Shown here: positions 36,364 to 47,853 of the stretch, in pieces | Position numbering within the stretch: the stretch's first letter is position 1 | Layout: the number at the start of each line of letters is the position of its first letter | Assembly (NCBI GenBank): GCA_001600875.1 | Contig: BCLD01000002.1 | Location: 93,164 to 157,163, forward strand | Source: Solicoccozyma terricola | Taxonomy: Eukaryota; Basidiomycota; Tremellomycetes; Filobasidiales; Piskurozymaceae | Direction: 5' to 3' | DNA: 64,000 bases | Position numbers and translations under genes: made by a program | Notes under the pieces: model-generated | What the model was told of the DNA's origin: nothing | The model's database searches: none | Seen by the model: only the letters and a program-made list of their open reading frames with translations

Positions 36364-38629
36364 ATGTCTGCATCACCATCCACACCACCCATCGTATCGC
36401 AAGATGATCCAATGGCCTCACCACCAGTAGACCACGACGTCAAGTCTGCCCCGGTGGCTCCTAACAACCCGTCGCCTAGCCCAACAGTCGAAGCGACGGA
36501 GAGTCCACAGAAACCTCCAGCTGTTGAACTGGATGACATGGTGAGGACTTTTGTGTTCAGATTCATCCCAACGAGAGAAATCGGTCTCCGTGTGTAATGA
36601 TTATTTGATTTGGGCATTTTTACAGTTCGCGGACGACGATGATGTTCCTGACGTGCCTCAGGCTGTCAGGTGAGTGACAGTGTCGGTAGATTCAAAACAA
36701 CAGCATTACGCGAATTGAAACCCCCTCCCCCCGCTCCAACCGACATCCTCTGGCATTCGCACCTAAGCTACGCATCTAGCATCTCAGGTCTTCAAGTCCC
36801 AGCTCAAGCTTCAGCATCACACAGTATAACCGCATCTCGATCTCCATCAGGAACTCCAGTTGAACATGCGGAAAAGAAATCTAGAGCTTGGTCGATTTCT
36901 GAATCCCCTTCGATACCGCCGAATCCACTTGAATATGAAGAAGAGGAATATGATGCACCAATGCCACAGGAACAAGTTGTTGCTGATATGCAATTACCGA
37001 AGATACCTACGTTGGGTAATACTGACAAGCAAGTGAGTTTAAGGTTTGAGGGGAATACCAGACGGTGTATTTCCGGTTTCATAAATATCCGCTGGAATCT
37101 AAAATCCAACAACTCTCCCGCTGCTTTAGCACTGGATGTTACGTCTGCCTCCCGCTGTCACTATCCAACCACGTCCTTATCACCCAGATGTATACCGAAG
37201 CGACGTGTACACTCAACAAGAGGAAGAAGATGGTGTGGCTCAAACAGTCAAGGAGAAACGAGCATTGGCATTGAAGCGATTGAATGAGGTGAATAACACC
37301 GTTCGATGGAGGTGGCAGAGTGGATCAGGTGGTGTTCAGGTGAGAAATCGAAACACGAAACACGACCTCGTGTCCGCCGTCCATTCTAACAGTAGATCCC
37401 TAAACTCTCAAACCTGCTTAAACATCAGACTCGAAGAAGTAACGCTCGTATCGTTCGGTGGTCGGATGGATCTAGCTCGTTGCAAGTCGGTGGAGAATTC
37501 TGGGAAGTCGATAGTGATGTTATTTTGCCAGGAGGTAAACCATTCTCCGGTGTACCTCCAACTACAATCGAGGAGAAAACTCCCGGCGCATCCCAGAGCG
37601 CCATCAAACTCGAGTCAGATAAAGGTCGATCACATGGTGTTTCCCTTCTACTCGCCAACGACCCATCCAATCAAGTCGTCGTAGGACAAGCCATCGTCAC
37701 TGGTGAATTAAGTCTCATTCCATCCGGTCCTGAAGCCATCAAAAGACAACAACGAGTTCAATTGGCGATGGATAGTACAGTCAAGAGAGCGGGTATCAAG
37801 ACCTGGAATGATACGTCTGGTGTTGATCCAGAACTTGCGCAGATGCAGCGTGAGAAAGAGAGGAAGAAGGCCAAGACGACGACGACGACGCGAGGACAAG
37901 CGACATGGACGGGTCGACCGCCAACGGGGAGGACTGTTGGTGGTGGTGGTGGTGGGAGGAAGAGTGGTGGACGTGTTGGTGGACGAAGAGCGGCAAGAGG
38001 TGATTCGTTCAGCGATAGTGAGGGAGAGGGTGGAATTGGTGCTCCGGCAGGGGTGTATGGCGGGTCTGGATACCAAGCGGATGGGTTTGTCGTGAGTGGT
38101 GTATGGGGTTGGGAGGGAGAGATCATGCATGTGCTGAACGCGATCATTTCACGATCACAGATTTCCGACGAGGATGATGACGTTGGTGGAAACACCAAGC
38201 AGCGATCAAAGAGCTCTAAACGGCGTAATCGAGACTTTGATTCCGATGACGACGATGAGGACGCAGGGGCAGCGGAGGAGGAGGACGAGGAGGATGAGGA
38301 GGAGGAGATGGACGTCGAAGAAACCCCGGAGCCAATGACCGAATTGGAGCGCGCCGAGGCTGCGGTAGAGAAGGTGGAAAGGCAGCGTAGGAAGGCGAGG
38401 ATGGAGGAGAAGAAGAACAAGACGCCGAAGAGCAAGGCACCAAAGTCTGCAGCGGTGGTTGATGGTGAGTGTGAGACGTGTACTGCGACCACCCCTCCCG
38501 CATTGCTGACAAACGAACCTCGCAGACGACGCAATGGATCTCGATAGCGACGAAGACCTGGAAACGAGGGCTCCACCAACTCAAAAGCGGGTCCTGCATG
38601 TGGACGATGATGACGATGATGATGAGTAG
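36364..38629 (+). CDS. Leo1, subunit of the Paf1 transcription elongation complex
   Basis: Nuclear Paf1C subunit acting with RNA polymerase II. Exon 1 is 36364-36540, exon 2 36627-36669, exon 3 starts at 36780. The Leo1 core is seen: LRLPPAVTIQPRPYHPDVY, then VNNTVRWRW, and after an intron TRRSNARIVRWSDGSSSLQV and GGEFWEVDSD. Then HGVSLLLANDPSNQVVVGQA and GPEAIKRQQRVQLAMDST follow, as in the family. The tail is acidic and basic low complexity (SDSEGEG, ISDEDDDVGG, a Lys/Arg coiled region) and ends VDDDDDDDE at 38629. A small exon or exon pair between about 37050 and 37135 is not settled; frames there allow more than one splice pattern. It is convergent with the transporter gene. Confidence 0.9.
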
Positions 38630-38851
38630 GGTGTTCGCGAGGGCGCTGTCGCAAAGGTAACAAACATGTTACTAGCTAGGTTGATTGTACTCTTTGCATG
38701 CGACGTGGAATTTTGTGCACGGACAGATATTCCTCGAACGGCGTGGAAACGGTGCAAGTGTACGTTTGTGAAGTGCCCCCATAACCCCAATGCATAATGC
38801 GCTATTGATACAGTCGTCAACCACCCCTCTCTCCCTTATCGTCTCTTCTCT
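38630..38851. other. Convergent 3' spacer
   Basis: 222 bp between the Leo1 and transporter stop codons. Nothing else seen. Confidence 0.6.
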
Positions 38852-40425
38852 TCACATCCGATACCTAAACTTCCTTCCACTTTTTGCAAACCTTGCACAA
38901 AGCAATATACTCGTTCCTACGATGATACACATCCCAGCGTATACATTCGCACCTACGAATTTACCACCTGTTGAAGATATGATTGCACCTGCTATTGGTG
39001 CTCCTAACAAACAAGCAACAGATACACAAGAGAATATCATTCCCATTCTAACACCAGCACGTTGAGGATCATCAGTTAATGAAGTAACAGCAGCTGGGAA
39101 AAGAGATTGAATCCCAGCTGCGAAAATCCCATAAAATGCTGCTGCGATGTATAAACTTGACGTTGTATGAACTGCGTTGAATGATATAACGATTATTCCA
39201 GCGATATAACCTATTGGAATCAAAACGTTCATTGGTCCTGCGTATCGATCTGCGATGTAATTCGGTATTAAACGAGAAGGTATACCGATTCCATTCATGA
39301 GTAGGAGTACTGAAGTTGCTTCTGAAACTGATAATCCAATGACGTTTGTTGCGAATAACCCGATATCGTAGAAGAGGTAGTATAAACCGAGGAATACCAA
39401 TACCATCCCTAGTGCGAATAACGAATAAGGAGGTTCTTTGAATGCTGATAATTCGATATATGGACCTGTTCGTCTTGGTGGTAATCGAGTCCTTAGTCCG
39501 ATATTACAAACCGTGAGAATGCCTAATATCAAGAACCCGATGATTCGAACTGTCCATCCGATTCCAAGTTTAGGTAGAAGTTGTTGTACGATAGCTATGA
39601 ATATCAAACCACCAGTTGATGAACCTGCAGCTGCAATTCCAAGTGCTAGACTCCTTTTCGTAGACCAATACGTGGATAGTAGAGTTAAAGCCGGACAAAA
39701 GAGTAACCCGTTTCCTAATCCAATACAAACACCTTGTGATAGGATTAATTGCCAATATGTTGTTGAAACTGAAGCGGTGAAGATACCCAGTAGGACGAGG
39801 ATTGTACCTGTGAGATAAACTTCATGGAAGTATCCCGCGTCTGTTGCTCTACCTGAGAAAGTTCCAATGAAAAATAGTAGGAAAATTTGAATAGAGCCGA
39901 CTGGGGGAGGAGGGGAGGGGATGGTCACACGAATCAGCCTTCCTATTCTCCCTCCATCCACGAACCCCACGCCCCAACCCCAAAACACTCACTCCAAGCC
40001 ACATCCCCCGACGTCTTGTCCAAAACCATCACATAGTGAGTTTCAAAGACGCCAAAGCTATTGATCGTTCCCCAGGTAGCCATGATCGTCATGTGTCCAA
40101 AAAGAACTTGAGACCAAGCTCTTAATCCTCCATTTGGAGGTGGACCTGGTGGTTTCCATTCTAATTCTCCTTCTGGAATTGATATACCCGCTTCTTTGGT
40201 TATTGGACGGGTTAAAGAACGAGATAGAGCTCGTGTTATTGGACCTCCTCCTAATGATGATGACGCCGCTACATCGAGTGGATTGAACCTTTGATTGGAT
40301 ACGAAATCGAGCTTTTCTTGGGAAATGGATGATAATCCCGAGGTTTCAGTGGATGGAGGAATTGGAGATGAAGAAGGAGGATTCTTTTCGTGTTCTTGCT
40401 TGGGAGGTGGGTCTAGTTGATTCAT
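38852..40425 (-). CDS. MFS transporter, monocarboxylate-porter (MCT/SLC16-like) type
   Basis: Plasma-membrane transporter; substrate not predictable. Exons 40425-39993 and 39900-38852 join in phase to 493 residues. A cytosolic N-tail of about 95 residues leads to PPNGGLRAWSQVLFGHM (the MCT-type DGG-W start of TM1), then WIGSIQIFLLFFIGTFSGRA followed by DAGYF across the intron, a fungal MCT signature. About twelve hydrophobic segments follow, including GVCIGLGNGLLFCPAL, GLIFIAIVQQLLP and FPAAVTSLTDD, ending RKFRYRM. Next to the retrotransposon cluster, whose LTR starts about 520 bp upstream of its start codon. Confidence 0.9.
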
Positions 40426-40941
40426 TTGAGGTGGAATTCACCGGGGGTGGGGGTGGGGTGGGTGGGGGGGGGGGGGGGGGGGGGGGAACAACTTGACCAG
40501 AGGAGGTTATTGAAATCTGAATGTGTTTTCGTGCTGAATTGATATTGGATGTGGTTGATATTCCAAGCATCCAAGCATCCAAGCATCCAACCTACCTCTC
40601 TCTCTACCCTGCTCATCCCTCTGGTCATCCCTCTCCCACCTACCCCCACCCACTCCACCTCCCATGCAACCACTTACTGACTCGCACCGGTCATCCCCGT
40701 TGCCCAAAAAAAAAAAAAGGGACGAGCGACATGGCACGCCACCCGAACTCGGTATTCATCGGCTCGGCCCGGGGGCCCGGGGGGTAACATCAACTAGTTC
40801 GAATCAGCTAACAAGAGTGAACGTGAAAGAACAGGGGTAGGGGGAGGCGGTTGGCGGTGAAGATATAGTGAACATTGGATGATTCATCCCCGTCATTTGG
40901 GGGAAAATATGGTAGGTACATAATCCACTTTTATACCATTG
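40426..40941. promoter_or_regulatory. Region upstream of the transporter, up to the first LTR
   Basis: About 515 bp with a G tract at 40467-40486, an AAGCATCC triplet repeat at 40565-40592, and an A run near 40708-40720. No gene seen. The LTR cluster begins at 40942, so element insertion may have changed the upstream control region. Confidence 0.5.
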
Positions 40942-41674
40942 TGTAACGATCTAACGTCGATCGCCACGTTCGAGATAGACAAGTCACCTGACTCTCTATC
41001 CAATGTTCGATCAGCTATGTCCTATAGCATGTCGTGGTCCGTCGACGTCAACGTGCGGCGACCAGGGTTCGTGTTCGGGTGCGCAAGCATGGCAGCTTCG
41101 CAAGTAAGAGGTCTAGCTTGAATGCCTATGGGCAAAGGTCGCTCGTGTGATGCTTTATGTAGGCATACAATTGATAATATTGCTCGAGGAAAGAGAGCAA
41201 TACAAAGAGACATACAGAAGGCTTCCTTATGTACCTAAAACGGACAGGGAAGCCCTGGCTACTCGCCAATCCTGTCCGGGCCGTACCGGCTAACGCCAGC
41301 ATCCCTCGAACGACCATATTTGCAATCCGGCTCACGACGTCCAATGGTCCTAAGCATTCTTGGACCTCCTATGGCATCCAGGCCATCTGCCAAGGTGCCG
41401 AAAGGTACCCTGGCAAACCCCATTCATCCATGTCTTGATCGGGACGTCCCGTAGGGGATCATCGTAACTCCCTTTGGTTGGTGATACTCGGCTACGAGGA
41501 TGGAGACCGGAAGCAAGCTGGTGTAAGGCCCAGACGGGTCGCGGCAGGTCGCTACCTGTAAGGATACGAACCATCTCAGGCCCGAATCCTCACCGATCTG
41601 CGGATCTCGCCCACCGATTCTGTAAGGATACGACCTTTCCCAGGCCTCCTCCTCACCGTTCCGCGGTGCCACGC
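40942..41674 (-). mobile_element. Older Ty3/gypsy LTR fragment, minus orientation
   Basis: Read on the minus strand it ends GATCGTTACA and matches the 3' two-thirds of Element 2's LTR: the ATTGCTC...GAGCAATATTATC segment, AAGGAAGCC, the GTCCAAGAATGC region and the CCAACCAAAGGGAGTTACG region. It lacks the TGTCACGGGAATTCC beginning. Its motif site at about 41037-41067 is of the Element 2 type (GTCCGTCGACGTCAACG). It carries an internal tandem duplication of about 65 bp (TAAGGATACGA...CTCACCG, about 41557-41668). Element 1's LTR starts immediately after it, so Element 1 may have inserted into it, or the two were joined by deletion. Confidence 0.75.
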
Positions 41675-42511
41675 TGTAACGATCTAACGACGATCGTCAC
41701 ACCCGAGGATAGACGAGTCACTTGACTCTCTATTCGGTATCGGTCAGCGTTCGTTGGGGTCTGGATGGATTCGGACGGAAGTGGGTGGATCCACACGGTA
41801 TCATCTTCGTGTGTTCGTGTGTTCGTGTGTGTGTAAGCGGAGCGTGCTTCACTAAGTGCGTCTACGTTCGAGTGCCTCTAGACAATGGTCGGTCGTATAA
41901 TGCAACGGTCATAAGGGTGTTGCATACAATTGATAATATTGCTCGAGGAAAGAGAGCAATAACTAGAGTACCTACAAAAGGCTACCTTAAGTATGTAGGA
42001 CGGACGGGGGAACCTGGCTAATTGCCAAGGGAGCCTGGCTAATTGCCATACCATCCAGACCGTACTGTTCTGACGCTCTATTGTTCCATGGAGGCCATAT
42101 TGGAGATACGGGCGTCGTATTGGAGATATGGGTGTCCGTGTACGACCGATCCAGGCTGCCAAGCTACGGTAGGATCGTATCACGACTTCAGAACGTAGGT
42201 TCGAGCCGACTTGTGGGTGTGTGAGCGGCGAGAGCATGTCTTAGTCGAATCCGGACGGATTCGGACGGATCCGTCTGATGGCGACCACGTCTGAGATGGT
42301 GTGAGTCGGTTTAGCTGCTGTCGGGCCGTAGACCTGACATATGTCCATTGTTCCTTGAACAATGGTTGTAGGTGTACGAGCCTAGTTCGGGTCACACGAA
42401 TGACGATGATAACGTGCGCGAGTTCATGTTGGATGACGTGGTGCCCCTATCTGATATCCTAGCACGACGGCGATGGGAGATCGTAGCATGTCCAGAGGAA
42501 TTCCCGTGACA
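41675..42511 (-). mobile_element. 3' LTR of Element 1
   Basis: About 837 bp. On the minus strand it begins TGTCACGGGAATTCC directly after the polypurine tract and ends CGTTAGATCGTTACA, giving TGT...ACA ends. It shares the GAGCAATATTATCAATTG hairpin region with Element 2's LTR but differs strongly elsewhere. It contains two Element 1-type motif sites (41761-41798 and 42245-42275). Confidence 0.85.
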
Positions 42512-42526
42512 GTCCCCCCCCTTTTA
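42512..42526 (-). other. Polypurine tract of Element 1
   Basis: On the minus strand CTCTAAAAGGGGGGGGACT lies directly before the LTR start. The preceding GCATCTTGCAGCTACACCC is shared almost exactly with Element 2. Confidence 0.85.
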
Positions 42527-42824
42527 GAGCGGGTGTAGCTGCAAGATGCGCTCGCCATCCCCGTAACATTCGAGTATGCGTGTCGTGACTCATGAAAATT
42601 TTGCCACTGATTATATGGTTACCATATGATGTCATCAGGTTACCATCCTATTCGTTTCCCAGGAACAGGCAACGAAAGTCGTGTTCTCGCTTGCGAGGAA
42701 GCTAAGACTGTGGGCTGCGTAGTGAAAGTCCGTTGGTCCGACGCTGCAGGTCGTACGCTGTTGCTACGGCATGCTGTTGCGATCGTTGTCCCACGTTGTC
42801 TTGGCCTTGCCGGAGATCCCTCCT

Positions 42825-42925
42825 GTTTGCGCAGTATCTGACAGTGTTTCCTTGTGTTTGCGCAGTCGTCTCCTCGTGTTGCGCAGTCTTCCACGTTGTT
42901 CCCTCCTGTCTGCGCAGTATTCTAC
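42825..42925 (+). repeat. Repeated TGTTTGCGCAGT motif upstream of the Element 1 antisense gene
   Basis: Four copies of TGT(T/C)TGCGCAGT or TGTTGCGCAGT within about 90 bp (near 42827, 42856, 42874, 42907), 300 bp upstream of the antisense gene's TATA box. Related GTTTGCGCA copies lie upstream of the corresponding gene in Element 2. Candidate upstream activating sites. Confidence 0.6.
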
Positions 42926-43137
42926 GTTGTTCCCTCGTGTTTCAGAAGCGTTTGGTGGCTTCTAGCGTGAGGAAAAGAGGGTTTTCAACCCCAGATCGTG
43001 TTTGTCCCTGCATAACGACGATCTTGTGGCGTATCTCCATTGTTCCGAACAACGTCGTTCCACGACGACCAGGGGGCTCGTGTTTTGGCGAAAAATTTGC
43101 AGCGTTGCCAGCGTTGTCAGCGTTGGGGTACCCATTT

Positions 43138-43149
43138 GGATATATAAGG
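43138..43149 (+). promoter_or_regulatory. TATA box of the Element 1 antisense accessory gene
   Basis: GGATATATAAGG, about 95 bp before the ATG at 43239, followed by GGGGAATT. The same GGATATATAAGG...GGGGAATT block is found before the antisense gene of Element 2 (55731-55720 on the minus strand). Confidence 0.7.
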
Positions 43150-43238
43150 TGAGGGGAATTATGCAAATTCCCCTCCCACCTCGTTATACTTCATCGACAT
43201 CGCCATTGCCCCTCTTCGTTTCCTTTAACAACATCAGC

Positions 43239-44362
43239 ATGTCACCTCGAACTCGTCCTTCTACTGCCAGGGCCACTGCCCTTCGTCCGTCGCTTACGCC
43301 CCCACCTCGTCTTATAAGCAAAGAGGACGAGAAAGCCATCGAGGAGCTCGCGAAAATGGCGTCTGTTCCTGGTGCTGAGAAAATGATGACCGCCTTTCTC
43401 AATGACTATGGTCTGAAAACCCGCCCGGCCAACGAGGAGGAGGGGGAAGCGCGGGTGGCGCTTTTCAAAAGCTTGGTGAAAACGAAGAAAGTGAGCTGGA
43501 GTGCGACGACGTTGGTGACTGCTGGCCTCGCGTTTCCTGTGAGTGTGTTGGGCGATTTCGGTCGTTTCCGCCCGGATTCGTCCACTTCCGCTGACCTGTG
43601 CTTGTCGTCGTATAGGTACCCCGCAAGGTGACGATTCGTGGGACTCTGGTACCGAGCGTGGACCCCTGTTCCCACTGCCTAAAGCAAGTCCCGCCGCTCG
43701 TCTGCATGACAACCCTCGTCGAGGATGGGTTGTTGGTTAAGAACTACAGCAACCAGTGCTCTGCCTCGAAGAGCAAGTGTTCGATTGGTCCAGCGAGGAT
43801 ATCGAATGCGGTCACGCTCGCTACTTCCATCGGGGTCGGGCTTCGTGGACTGGGGGCGCAGCTGCGAGTTGCCGGATTCGCTGGCGACGGTCCTCTCGCC
43901 ACGGCGGAGAAGTTGATGGAAGATGTCCTCAAGCTTCTCCAGGCGACAGTTCCGGCGGCATCGACGGCGGTTAGGAAAGCTCTCCGCGACTCCGACGGCG
44001 AGACTCAGAAATTATCTGAGTCGGTCGTTAACCCCTCGTCCGCTCCGAGCTTCTCGCAGAGTGGGTACCCGTCTGGCCGTCCCTTCAGCCGTGCTCCCAT
44101 GGTTAAGTCGGAGTACCGTGGTCGTGAGTGTAAGTTCCGCTGGTTGCAGCGTGGTGTCCGTATCGCTGACCAGGTCTCTTTGTCAGTCGCGTCGCCACAG
44201 AAGGGGCCTCGGTCTCCCTGGAAGGGTAAGCAGAAGGCTACCTCCGAGGACGAGGAGGAGTCTGACAGGGGTGGGGCGGAGTCGGGGTCGGGGTCGGGCG
44301 AGGAGGAAGAAACGCCGCCGCCCCCGAGGAAGTTCAAGAGGGCCCGTGGCGGGGGCCAGTAG
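43239..44362 (+). CDS. Antisense accessory gene of Element 1, Cys-rich protein
   Basis: Transcribed against gag-pol. Exons 43239-43538 and 43616-44362 (GTGAGT donor, TATAG acceptor) give 348 residues. Exon 1: VPGAEKMMTAFLNDYGLKTR, PANEEEGEARVALFKSLV, WSATTLVTAGLAFP. After the intron: VDPCSHC, a spaced Cys in PLVC, then NYSNQCSASKSKCSIGP, a pattern that could bind zinc. The C-terminal third is Ser/Glu-rich with a basic end (PRKFKRARGGGQ) that could direct nuclear import. Element 2 has a homologue at the same place with the same intron position. Function unknown; nucleic-acid binding is a guess from the Cys pattern and charge. It ends 106 bp from the stop of the sense accessory ORF, tail to tail. 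Confidence 0.75.
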
Positions 44363-44468
44363 AGGGCGAGATGGCTCTTTTCTCCACCTTTTGTTTCTTC
44401 CGACGTTTCGTGTCGAAGAGATACATCGATTGTACCTTTTAGTCTTGTCCTTCCTTTATCGATGTCAT

Positions 44469-45173
44469 CTACTGCGGGAATCTCTCCACTGCATCCGCGA
44501 GTGTGTCGTGGAATGGTGCCTCATAGTATTCCGCAACTATCGTTCTCCAATGGTCAAGATTCTCCTCGAACTCGCCGGCGTTGAAGTAAGTGTCGTACTG
44601 CAGTTGATATAGGAGGTGGTGACCCAGAGTGTAAACCTCGTGTATGTCGTCGGATATAAGGAGTTCTCCCCATAGTTGCACTTCATTCGGCGAATCCACT
44701 TCCCCGTGGGCCAACAGTGTTCCTATGTGCCGTTGGTCGGTCCTAGTCAGCATTAAGTGCAACAATGTCACCTTTAACAGGGACAGTTTTAGCCGCTGGT
44801 CCGCTCCCCTATTCGATTCTTCGAGGTAGTGTGACAAGGGTAGTTTATCCCCTTCGTATAGCTGTCCACCGGACGTTTCCGTCAGATCAAGGAGGAATGG
44901 GTGTCGAATTTGGAGGAGTAGTCGTATTTTGTGGAGAGTATCCCGAGCCTTGCTATACGGCGGCGGGATTGGACGAAACTCGTCATGCCAGAACCCATGG
45001 TCGCTATTTTCATCGGTTACGTCCGGGTCCTCCGACCAGTCATTACTATCAGAGATGGTACTGGCGGCGTTGGTGCTCAGTTGAGAATCGACTGGCGATA
45101 CTGAGCGAGTATCCGTGGGCATGGTAGAGCACGGGGTTGGGCGGATCCGGGTGGATTCGGATGGATTGACCAA
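44469..45173 (-). CDS. Sense accessory ORF of Element 1 (downstream of pol)
   Basis: 234 codons from ATG at 45173, or 217 from the ATG at 45122 whose sequence (RSVSPVDS) aligns with the Element 2 start (RSVSPVEA). Family not recognised. Shared with Element 2: TLHKIR..LQ...PFLLD, L.LSLLKVTLLHLMLT, GEVDSPNEVQLWGELL, HEVYTLGHHLLYQL and a WRTIVAEYYEAPFHDTLADA ending. Acidic N-terminus, helical body. No membrane segment, so it does not look like an envelope gene. The frame is intact in an otherwise broken element. Confidence 0.75.
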   Translation of the reverse strand: MVNPSESTRIRPTPCSTMPTDTRSVSPVDSQLSTNAASTISDSNDWSEDPDVTDENSDHGFWHDEFRPIPPPYSKARDTLHKIRLLLQIRHPFLLDLTETSGGQLYEGDKLPLSHYLEESNRGADQRLKLSLLKVTLLHLMLTRTDQRHIGTLLAHGEVDSPNEVQLWGELLISDDIHEVYTLGHHLLYQLQYDTYFNAGEFEENLDHWRTIVAEYYEAPFHDTLADAVERFPQ

Positions 45174-45223
45174 AGGTGTATGAATATGCGTTCAATGTCA
45201 GAATTCCGCTCGAGTACAGGCCC

Positions 45224-46895
45224 TTATACCCGTCGATGCCTCGACTTCTTCCCCTGCGAGACTCCTTTTTTCTCCACAGGTTCCATTGGGCCACCCGGCG
45301 CTGACGGGTGGGCTTGGTAGTACTCTTCGACGAGGCTGTCAGGCACTATCGCATCCTCCCATTCCCAGGATGCAGCATCGTCGGTGTGTTCCCATCCACG
45401 CCACTGGATAAGGTATTCCAAATGTCCCTTCATTCTTCCTCGTGCTCCGACCCAGTCTGAGTCCAAGATTCGTTCCACCTCGTACTCGTTCGACTCCAGT
45501 TCCACCGGACCTGGCGGCTGTACTTGGCGTTCGGGAATGAATGAAGGGGAGGGGGCGGGTTCGAGTAGGTCCACGTGGAAGACATTGTGAATCCTCATCT
45601 TCGTCCCTAACTGCAGCCGGTACGCCCAATCATTAATCTTTTCTGTGATCATAAATGGGCCGTAGTTCTTGGCGTCCAGTTTTGGCGAAGGGCGTAGCGT
45701 GGAGAGGTGTTTCCCATTGAGGAACACGAAGTCACCCACTTCGAAAGCCGGTGTGGGGAGGTGGCTGCGATTGAACTGCGCAGCTTGACGTTCCTGAGCC
45801 TTTTTAAGTTCCCCACGCACATATTGATGTACTTCGGCTAAATCCGCGGCTTGTTCGGAAGCAGCGGGTGCAGTTCCAGCGTTAAACAGTGCTCGGATGT
45901 CAAACCTTGGGTGATAACCATAATTTGCGAAAAACGGTGTTACCTTGATGGAGGAATGAATGGTGTTATTCCTCGAGAATTCCGCGAGGGCCAGATATTG
46001 GGCCCAGTCGTTTTGCATGTACGTGACATAGAAACGGAGGTACGTTTCCAACTCTTGATTAACCCGTTCCGTCTGTCCATCTGTTTGCGGGTGATAAGCC
46101 GTACTAAACTTAGCTTCGACCCCCCAGATGTTTGAGGAACTCTCTCCACCAGGACGAGGTAAAGGTTGCTCCTCGGTCGGATACGATCGACTTTGGCAAG
46201 CCATGGTGTCGAAAGATGTTCCTTACGAAGAGTTGTGCGAGGTCTGAAGCCATAGCCGTGTCAGTCGTGGGGATATACTTACTCATTTTACTAAGCCTGT
46301 CCACCACGACCAGGATGGCGTTGCATCCCTCCGATTCTGGCAGTCCCACGATGTGGTCCATCTTGATGTCGTCCCATGGTCGTGAGGGAGCCTCGAGGGA
46401 TCTGAGGAATCCATACGGTGCATGGCGTTTGGCTTTGTTCCTCGCACAGGCATGGCATGTCTGCACAAAATCTCGTATCCACTTGTCCATCGCCGGCCAG
46501 TAGTAATCGCGGCTGACGAGGTCGTGCATCTTGTGAAGGCCTGGGTGGCCTGCAGTGACACTGTCATGTCTATTAACGAGCACGTCCAGTCGAGCATTGA
46601 GATAATCGGGAACCACGAGACGATCTCTGTAGATTAGCAGTCCTTCGCGAGTCCATGACACCGTCGGCTCGCTGGAATGATTGGTTCCCTGACCAAAACC
46701 GCCGTCATTGCCGTCTCCCAGAGGGGGCGAACGGAGGGATCGTGCTGGAGTCCTTCCAATAGCTTGTCCATCAGTGTCACCGCCTTGGGGTGTGTGGCAC
46801 GGAGGAGAAAAGGTTCGTCGACGTCCTTTCCCCAACCACTTGGGAGTAGAGTAGTGGGGCGAAACGTTTTCGAGGGCAGTCCCGGGCGGATTCGT
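45224..46895 (-). pseudogene. Element 1 pol, integrase and chromodomain part, frameshifted
   Basis: Integrase zinc-binding region: NRHDSVTAGHPGLHKM...FVQTCHACARNK. Catalytic core: KMDHIVGLP, VSDRGATFTS, and HPQTDGQTERVNQEL. C-terminal chromodomain: YEVERILDSDWV...HLEYLIQWRGW. Two frame breaks: near 46680, where the frame used by KLLEGLQHDPSVRPLWETAM is lost before SEPTVSWTREGLL, and near 46118-46125, where a G run (CTGGGGGGTCG) shifts the frame between the second and third catalytic residues. The enzyme cannot be made intact from this copy. Confidence 0.88.
46891..46895 (+). other. Target-site duplication of Element 2, left copy
   Basis: ATTCG immediately before TGTCACGGG. The same five bases follow the 3' LTR at 57306-57310. 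Confidence 0.92.
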
Positions 46896-46935
46896 GTCAC
46901 GGGAATTCCTCTGATACGAACAACGACTCCAGTAT

Positions 46936-47016
46936 CGCTCGCCTACGACATGTCATCATACTCGCTCGCCTGCGACACGTCATCATACTCGCTCACCTGC
47001 GACACGTCATCATACG
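46936..47016. repeat. 27-bp tandem repeat in LTR U3
   Basis: Three copies of CGCTCGCCTGCGACACGTC followed by ATCATACT, with small variants (ACATGTC in the first). The 3' LTR has two copies (56455-56508). Palindromic GACATGTC/GACACGTC cores could bind a regulator. Confidence 0.85.
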
Positions 47017-47303
47017 CGTCGCCCAATATCAGAGTCACCCCTGACTTCAACCGTCGCCCCATTGCTGTGTCCTTTACGAGGGACACGATGCCAGTGGACC
47101 TTCGCTCCGCTACGGGGGCCGACNCTCGTTCGATATGGATAAATGGTCGCACGCCATTCATGGACGATCTTCCGTTCCATCTCCCTGTCGCCATCGACGG
47201 ACAGCGACCTGCCGGGACCCATCTGGACCCTACGCCAGCTCGCTTCCAGTCTCCATCCTCGTAGCCGAGTATCACCGACCAAAGGGAGTTACGGCGAGAC
47301 CCT

Positions 47304-47853
47304 NNNNNNNNNNNNNNNNNNNNNNNNNNNNNNNNNNNNNNNNNNNNNNNNNNNNNNNNNNNNNNNNNNNNNNNNNNNNNNNNNNNNNNNNNNNNNNNNN
47401 NNNNNNNNNNNNNNNNNNNNNNNNNNNNNNNNNNNNNNNNNNNNNNNNNNNNNNNNNNNNNNNNNNNNNNNNNNNNNNNNNNNNNNNNNNNNNNNNNNNN
47501 NNNNNNNNNNNNNNNNNNNNNNNNNNNNNNNNNNNNNNNNNNNNNNNNNNNNNNNNNNNNNNNNNNNNNNNNNNNNNNNNNNNNNNNNNNNNNNNNNNNN
47601 NNNNNNNNNNNNNNNNNNNNNNNNNNNNNNNNNNNNNNNNNNNNNNNNNNNNNNNNNNNNNNNNNNNNNNNNNNNNNNNNNNNNNNNNNNNNNNNNNNNN
47701 NNNNNNNNNNNNNNNNNNNNNNNNNNNNNNNNNNNNNNNNNNNNNNNNNNNNNNNNNNNNNNNNNNNNNNNNNNNNNNNNNNNNNNNNNNNNNNNNNNNN
47801 NNNNNNNNNNNNNNNNNNNNNNNNNNNNNNNNNNNNNNNNNNNNNNNNNNNNN
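47304..47853. other. Assembly gap (550 N) inside the 5' LTR
   Basis: The matching interval of the 3' LTR is 56796-57033, 238 bp, so the gap is probably over-sized by about 310 bases. Confidence 0.95.

Larger units (their letters stand above)
42512..46895 (-). mobile_element. Element 1 internal region, 3' half (minus-strand Ty3/gypsy)
   Basis: Left part of the element split by Element 2. Read on the minus strand: end of the RNase H-integrase linker, integrase, chromodomain (frame-broken), sense accessory ORF (45173-44469), and an antisense accessory gene (plus strand 43239-44362). The right part is 57311 to about 59640. Joining the halves at one copy of ATTCG keeps the local frame open, which shows they were one element before insertion. 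Confidence 0.88.

Noticed and set aside
37758..38663. 301-codon minus-strand ORF over Leo1
   Set aside because: Antisense of the Leo1 acidic/Gly-rich tail, giving poly-Ser and Pro runs.
40467..40486. G tract as a functional quadruplex
   Set aside because: Homopolymer runs are common in this assembly and their length may be unreliable; no positional pattern.
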